Below are positions 23,890-27,099 of a DNA stretch of 27,099 nt, piece by piece. Each line of letters begins with the position of its first letter. Positions within the stretch are counted from its first letter, which is position 1. Made by a program: the position numbers and the translations under genes. The notes under the pieces were generated by a model. That model ran no database searches, had not been told where the DNA came from, and saw only the letters and a program-made list of their open reading frames with translations. Location of the stretch: assembly GCA_004552395.1 (NCBI GenBank), contig SFOK01000012.1, forward strand, positions 1 to 27,099, read 5' to 3'. Source of the DNA: Bacteroidales bacterium. GTDB lineage: Bacteria; Bacteroidota; Bacteroidia; Bacteroidales; Muribaculaceae.

Positions 23890-25854
23890 GATGTTGGCGT
23901 AGGTGGCGTTGGACTCGATGAAGTCGCGGCGTGGGCCCACATCCTCGCCCATGAGCATGGAGAAGATATGGTCGGCTTCGGCGGCGTTGGTGAGTGTCAC
24001 CTGCTTCAGAATACGGTTGTCGGGGTCCATGGTAGTCTCCCACAGCTGCGAGGGATCCATCTCGCCGAGACCTTTATAGCGCTGTAGCACAAGTCTTTCG
24101 CGATGACCTCCGCACTGTGTGTCCACGAAGCGCTGCACCTGCTGGTCGTCCCAGGCATACTCCTGTATCTTTTTGTTGCCTTTCACGTTGCATTTGTAGA
24201 GCGGCGGTGTGGCTATGTAGAGATAACCGTTCTCGATTATCGGGCGGATGCGGCGGAAGAAGAAGGTCATGAGCAGTGTGGCTATGTGAGCGCCGTCGAC
24301 ATCGGCATCGGTCATGACTATGATCTTGTGGTAACGCAGCTTGCTCAGATTCGGCTCCTTGCTGTCCTCTTCGGTGCCTACCGTCACGCCGAGTGCCTTG
24401 AACATGTTCACAATCTCTTCGGATTCAAACACTTTGTGCTCCATGGCTTTCTCCACATTCAGGATCTTGCCTCGCAGCGGAAGCACAGCCTGATAGAACG
24501 GGTTGCGGCCCTGCTTGGCCGATCCGCCTGCGGAGTCGCCCTCCACGAGGAAGAGTTCGCACTCCTCGGCCGCGCGGCTCTTGCAGTCGGCCAGCTTGCC
24601 GGGGAGGCCGGCGCCTCCGAGCGGCGACTTGCGCTGCACTTTCATGCGGGCATTGTAAGCGGCATGGCGCGCCTGGGCGGCCAGAATCACCTTGTCGACA
24701 ATGGCACGGGCCTGCTTCGGATGCTCCTCCAGATAATTGCCAAGAGCCTCGCCCACAGCCTGCTGCACCACACCGGCTATCTCGCTGTTGCCGAGCTTCG
24801 TCTTGGTCTGGCCCTCAAACTGGGGCTCGAGCACTTTGACGGACACCACGGCGGTGAGGCCCTCGCGGAAGTCGGAAGGATCTATCTCCACCTTCGCCTT
24901 CTCCAGAAGACCCGTCTCGTCGGCATATTTTTTGAGTGTGCGGGTGAGGCCGGCGCGGAAACCGCTGAGATGCGTACCGCCCTCTATCGTGTTGATATTG
25001 TTGACGTAAGAGAAGATATTCTCGTTGAACGACGTGTTGTAAGTCATGGCCACCTCCACGGGCACACCGTTCTTCTCGGTGTTGATGTGGATTATGTCCT
25101 CTATCAGATGCTCCTTGCTGGCATCGATATACTTCACAAACTCTTTAAGGCCTTCGTCGCTGTGGAAACGGTCGGTGCGGGGCTCGCCCTCTTCGTTCAC
25201 GTCGCGCAGGTCGGTGAGTGTCAGCGTGATGCCTGCATTCAGGTAAGCTAAATCGCGCAGACGGTGGGCCAGAGTGGCGTAATCGTAGACTGTCTCGGTG
25301 AAGATCGAGGCATCGGGGTGGAAAATGATGGTTGTACCCGTATGGTCCGACTCGCCGATCACCTTCAGCTCCGTGGTAGGCTTGCCGTAGGCGTATTCCT
25401 GCATGAAGATCTTACCCTCGCGGCAGATCTCGGCGCGAAGATAGTCCGAGAGCGCGTTGACGCAGCTCACACCTACGCCGTGCAGACCGCCCGAAACCTT
25501 GTAAGAGCCTTTGTCGAACTTACCGCCGGCATGAAGCACCGTGAGCACGACCTCAAGCGCCGGCTTGTGCATCTTCTCGTGCATCCCTACGGGGATACCG
25601 CGGCCGTTGTCCACAACCTTTATCGAATTGTCCTTCAGAATGGTCACCTCGATATGGTTGGCGAAACCGGCCAAAGCCTCGTCGATTGAATTGTCCACAA
25701 CCTCGTAGACCAGATGATGGAGTCCGCGGCCCGATATGTCGCCTATGTACATGGCCGGACGCTTGCGCACAGCCTCGAGGCCTTCGAGCACCTGGATATT
25801 ATCCGCGCCATAACGGCGGGCGCCCTCTTCGTTTGTTATGTTCTCTTCCTGCAT
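23881..25854 (-). CDS. gyrB: DNA gyrase subunit B
   Basis: GyrB is the ATPase subunit of gyrase, which introduces negative supercoils with GyrA. The 657-residue protein has the GHKL ATPase domain with EVVDNSIDEA at 51-60, DNGRGIPVG at 82-90 and the lid GGLHGVGVSCVNALS at 122-136. Also present are the QTKTKLGN loop at 349-356 with the catalytic lysine, and the Toprim domain with EGDSAGG at 438-444 and TDADVDG at 515-521. The C-terminal segment has GYLYIATPPLYK and RYKGLGEMDPSQLWETTMD. The long E. coli-specific insert is absent. ParE is a close relative, but QTKTKLGN, the length and the Toprim spacing favour GyrB. The start at 25854 gives MQEENITNEE. Its 5' region is an unusually long non-coding gap with origin-like repeats. 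Confidence 0.95.
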   Translation of the reverse strand: MQEENITNEEGARRYGADNIQVLEGLEAVRKRPAMYIGDISGRGLHHLVYEVVDNSIDEALAGFANHIEVTILKDNSIKVVDNGRGIPVGMHEKMHKPALEVVLTVLHAGGKFDKGSYKVSGGLHGVGVSCVNALSDYLRAEICREGKIFMQEYAYGKPTTELKVIGESDHTGTTIIFHPDASIFTETVYDYATLAHRLRDLAYLNAGITLTLTDLRDVNEEGEPRTDRFHSDEGLKEFVKYIDASKEHLIEDIIHINTEKNGVPVEVAMTYNTSFNENIFSYVNNINTIEGGTHLSGFRAGLTRTLKKYADETGLLEKAKVEIDPSDFREGLTAVVSVKVLEPQFEGQTKTKLGNSEIAGVVQQAVGEALGNYLEEHPKQARAIVDKVILAAQARHAAYNARMKVQRKSPLGGAGLPGKLADCKSRAAEECELFLVEGDSAGGSAKQGRNPFYQAVLPLRGKILNVEKAMEHKVFESEEIVNMFKALGVTVGTEEDSKEPNLSKLRYHKIIVMTDADVDGAHIATLLMTFFFRRIRPIIENGYLYIATPPLYKCNVKGNKKIQEYAWDDQQVQRFVDTQCGGHRERLVLQRYKGLGEMDPSQLWETTMDPDNRILKQVTLTNAAEADHIFSMLMGEDVGPRRDFIESNATYANIDA

Positions 25855-26033
25855 GATCTTTGATGATTCTTATCGGAATCCCCTGGCTGCCGACATCCGC
25901 CGCCACGCGCTTACCTGCTGCCGCCCCTTGGGGCAAACGGGCTTACTCGCGGTTTCTTTCCGAAAGTCGCGCCGCCGCTTCCGCACGCTTGCATCAAGCC
26001 GCAATCCTACGGTTGAGGCTACTGCCGAAACAG

Positions 26034-26125
26034 GCTATATCCACCTGCGAATCAGTGCTTCATCCACTTGTTGACAAGCGCTATATCACATTGTGAGTCA
26101 GTGCTTTATCCACAGCACACAGCAA
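26034..26125. repeat. Four 23-bp direct repeats with DnaA-box-like cores (candidate origin or regulatory iterons)
   Basis: The cores GCTATATCCACC, GCTTCATCCACT, GCTATATCACA and GCTTTATCCACA start at 26034, 26057, 26080 and 26103, a spacing of exactly 23 bp each time. The last copy contains TTATCCACA (26106-26114), a perfect DnaA box; the others differ from it by a few bases. The first and third copies also share a GTCAGT or ATCAGT tail. The array is about 180 bp upstream of gyrB. Regular arrays of initiator-binding sites are typical of replication origins, but binding of DnaA here is an inference. Confidence 0.6.
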
Positions 26126-26164
26126 GGGCTTCCGCAGCCGGCCGTCAAAGCCGAAATTCCACTA

Positions 26165-26172
26165 CAAAGTTA
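26165..26172 (-). promoter_or_regulatory. Candidate -7 box of a gyrB promoter
   Basis: On the minus strand this reads TAACTTTG, a perfect match to the Bacteroidales -7 consensus TAnnTTTG. A matching TTTG about 20 bp upstream is not seen; only TTTTCC occurs, nearer than expected. If used, transcription would start near 26158 and give gyrB a leader of about 300 nt that includes the 23-bp repeats. Confidence 0.4.
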
Positions 26173-26247
26173 GTAAAAAAGCTCGGAAAATCCTATACCC
26201 CACTTCCTAATTTTCCTAATTTTTTCTGGAATTTTCCAGTAATTTTC
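26171..26247. other. AT-rich tract with repeated TAATTTT units
   Basis: TAATTTT or GAATTTT units begin at 26208, 26217, 26229 and 26240, and the tract also contains TAGTAAAAAA. It stands out against the GC-rich surroundings and lies about 45 bp to the right of the 23-bp repeat array. It could act as a DNA-unwinding element if the array is an origin. Confidence 0.5.
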
Positions 26248-26497
26248 CCGCACCTCGGGCCCGCTTGCCGTCCCCATATCGACTCGCCTCCGAGGCTGCT
26301 TGCAGGCTCGTCTGTCAGAATGTAAGTAGTACTGCTTGTAGGACTGCACGCTCGTGCAGCCGCTTTCCGACGCTGTTGCTCTCCTCAGTTGCCGCCTCTC
26401 TACTCCCATTCGCCGCAAATGCATTGAATCCGCAAAACACCTTGGTCCTTGTTTCGCAAAATGTTCGAATTCCGTCGGCCCGGGGTCTCAGGCAGGT

Positions 26498-26532
26498 ATA
26501 AAAAATGAGCCGGAGGCTTCACAGTCTCCGAC
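26498..26532 (-). terminator. Intrinsic terminator of the tRNA-Glu/rpsT transcript
   Basis: CTCCGAC (26526-26532) and GCCGGAG (26509-26515) give a seven-pair stem on the minus strand with one G-U pair and a short inner pairing. It is followed by TCATTTTTTAT (six Ts at 26505-26500). It lies about 200 bp after the rpsT stop, so the transcript would carry a long structured 3' tail. Confidence 0.65.
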
Positions 26533-26734
26533 ACACATCTCATGAAAATTATTCTTGGTCTTGATCTTTGCCTAACTTTATGCCTATTTGTTTGCTTGGG
26601 TATAATTCTTTTCAAAAATGACCAGGTTTCTTTCACAAGCCCTTCCGATGCGTTGCAGCATCGCTGCGGGCTCACCCCTGAATCAATCTCATCGCGAGAA
26701 CTATCCTCAGCCTTCGGCAGAAGAGACGGGCTTA

Positions 26735-26989
26735 TTAGCCCAGCTTGTTGACGTGGCGCTGCAGTTTGCTCTTCAGATTCGAAGCCTTGTTCTGCGAAAT
26801 GATGTTCTTGCGGCCGAGACGGGCGAGAAGAGCCGATACCTTGTCAAACTCTTTCTGTGCCTCTGCCTTGTCTGTCATCTTGCGAACGCGAGCCACAAGC
26901 GTACGGCTTGTCTTGGCCCAGTAGCGGTTCTGCATTTTTCTCTTCTGAGACTGGCGGATTCTCTTTTCGGATGATTTATGATTTGCCAT
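26735..26989 (-). CDS. rpsT: Ribosomal protein S20
   Basis: S20 binds 16S rRNA early in assembly of the 30S subunit. The 84-residue product is very basic and matches the family from end to end: MANHKSSEKRIRQSQKRKMQ at the start, the middle helix region with TSRTLVARVRKM, and a C-terminal helix ending NLKSKLQRHVNKLG. Length is typical (about 84-88). An AAGGA stretch lies about 9 bp before the ATG at 26989, a purine-rich leader that is uncommon in this window. The gene starts 35 bp after tRNA-Glu with no terminator between them, so the two are probably co-transcribed. Confidence 0.97.
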   Translation of the reverse strand: MANHKSSEKRIRQSQKRKMQNRYWAKTSRTLVARVRKMTDKAEAQKEFDKVSALLARLGRKNIISQNKASNLKSKLQRHVNKLG

Positions 26990-27024
26990 TTGTATTCCTT
27001 TGTCTTTTTATGCTTGATAAAAAT

Positions 27025-27099
27025 TGGTAGCCCATAGCAGAGTCGAACTGCTCTTTAGAGAATGAAAATCTCTCGTCCTAACCGATAGACGAATGGGCC
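27025..27099 (-). tRNA. tRNA-Glu (anticodon UUC)
   Basis: The minus strand folds into a complete 75-nt cloverleaf ending at the window edge. The acceptor arm is GGCCCAT with ATGGGCT (first pair G-U). The D stem is GTC/GAC, the anticodon stem AGAGA/TCTCT with loop TTTTCAT (anticodon TTC), the variable loop 4 nt, and the T stem AGCAG/CTGCT with loop TTCGACT. Discriminator A and an encoded CCA (27027-27025) follow. The absence of an expected base 5' of G1 cannot be checked because the window ends there. Confidence 0.95.

Larger units (their letters stand above)
25855..26734. other. Long non-coding interval between rpsT and gyrB
   Basis: No convincing gene lies in these 880 bp. Short frames on both strands (for example 26170-26424, 26400-26675 minus and 26542-26751 plus) lack coding character. 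From right to left it holds a structured 3' segment after rpsT (AGCCC and GGGCT at 26638-26672 enclosing CGATGC/GCATCG), a probable terminator at 26498-26532 and a palindrome CTGCACGCTCGTGCAG at 26344-26359. Further left are an AT-rich tract with repeated TAATTTT, a TAnnTTTG promoter box, the 23-bp repeat array at 26034-26125 and a GCCCCTTGGGGC palindrome at 25923-25934. Confidence 0.8.

Noticed and set aside
26034..26125. CRISPR array
   Set aside because: The repeats are degenerate, contiguous at 23 bp without unique spacers of typical length, and no cas genes are present. The arrays at 7748 and 3529 are simple tandem repeats for the same reasons.
26170..26424. Minus-strand 84-codon frame in the gyrB-rpsT gap
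   Set aside because: Composition is irregular, it spans the AT-rich tract and palindrome, and no family resemblance is visible.
26542..26751. Plus-strand 69-codon frame with a hydrophobic start (MKIILGLDLCLTLCLFVC)
   Set aside because: It has no ribosome-binding or promoter signal, its second half has no coding character and it overlaps the 3' end of rpsT. Hydrophobic openings arise easily in AT-rich spacers. Possible but unsupported.

Overview
The window looks like chromosomal DNA from a GC-rich member of the Bacteroidales. The evidence is the Bacteroidota-type order of the division and cell-wall (dcw) cluster, a long-form MraY, an FtsI with a C-terminal PASTA domain, a Mrp without the CXXC pair, the near absence of Shine-Dalgarno sequences, and a secreted leucine-rich-repeat protein. 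A Muribaculaceae-like origin is my inference from base composition and gene style and is not proven. Every gene I can support reads on the minus strand, so transcription runs from high to low coordinates. The long plus-strand ORFs are antisense shadows.

Layout in the direction of transcription: a complete tRNA-Glu(UUC) touches the right edge, followed by rpsT (ribosomal protein S20). An 880-bp gap without genes (25855-26734) comes next. It holds a probable rpsT terminator, an AT-rich tract, a good -7 promoter box and four 23-bp-spaced direct repeats, one of which contains a perfect DnaA box. gyrB follows, then a secreted LRR protein, trmB (tRNA m7G46 methyltransferase), a small exported protein of unknown function, and mrp (P-loop Fe-S carrier/ParA-like). 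A strong intrinsic terminator at 19470-19506 closes that block.

The dcw cluster then runs ftsI, murE, mraY, murD, ftsW, murG, murC, ftsQ, ftsA, ftsZ. It makes lipid II (MurE, MraY, MurD, MurG, MurC), polymerises and crosslinks septal peptidoglycan (FtsW, FtsI), and builds the divisome scaffold (FtsQ, FtsA, FtsZ). MurE carries the DNPR signature of a meso-diaminopimelate enzyme. The usual leading genes mraZ, rsmH and ftsL are not upstream of ftsI here. After ftsZ, without an obvious terminator, come a THUMP-domain rRNA methyltransferase with a repetitive basic tail, purD, and an unnamed multi-pass membrane protein. The left edge is a partial IS982-family insertion sequence.

Most of the window is conserved housekeeping DNA, and I do not see a new defence or metabolic system. 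The items most worth a second look are the origin-like repeat array upstream of gyrB, the missing head of the dcw cluster, short tandem repeats placed exactly in dcw gaps (ftsQ-ftsA and ftsZ-methyltransferase), hairpins that enclose stop codons (ftsI, gyrB), and unusual C-terminal tails on FtsZ, FtsA and the methyltransferase.
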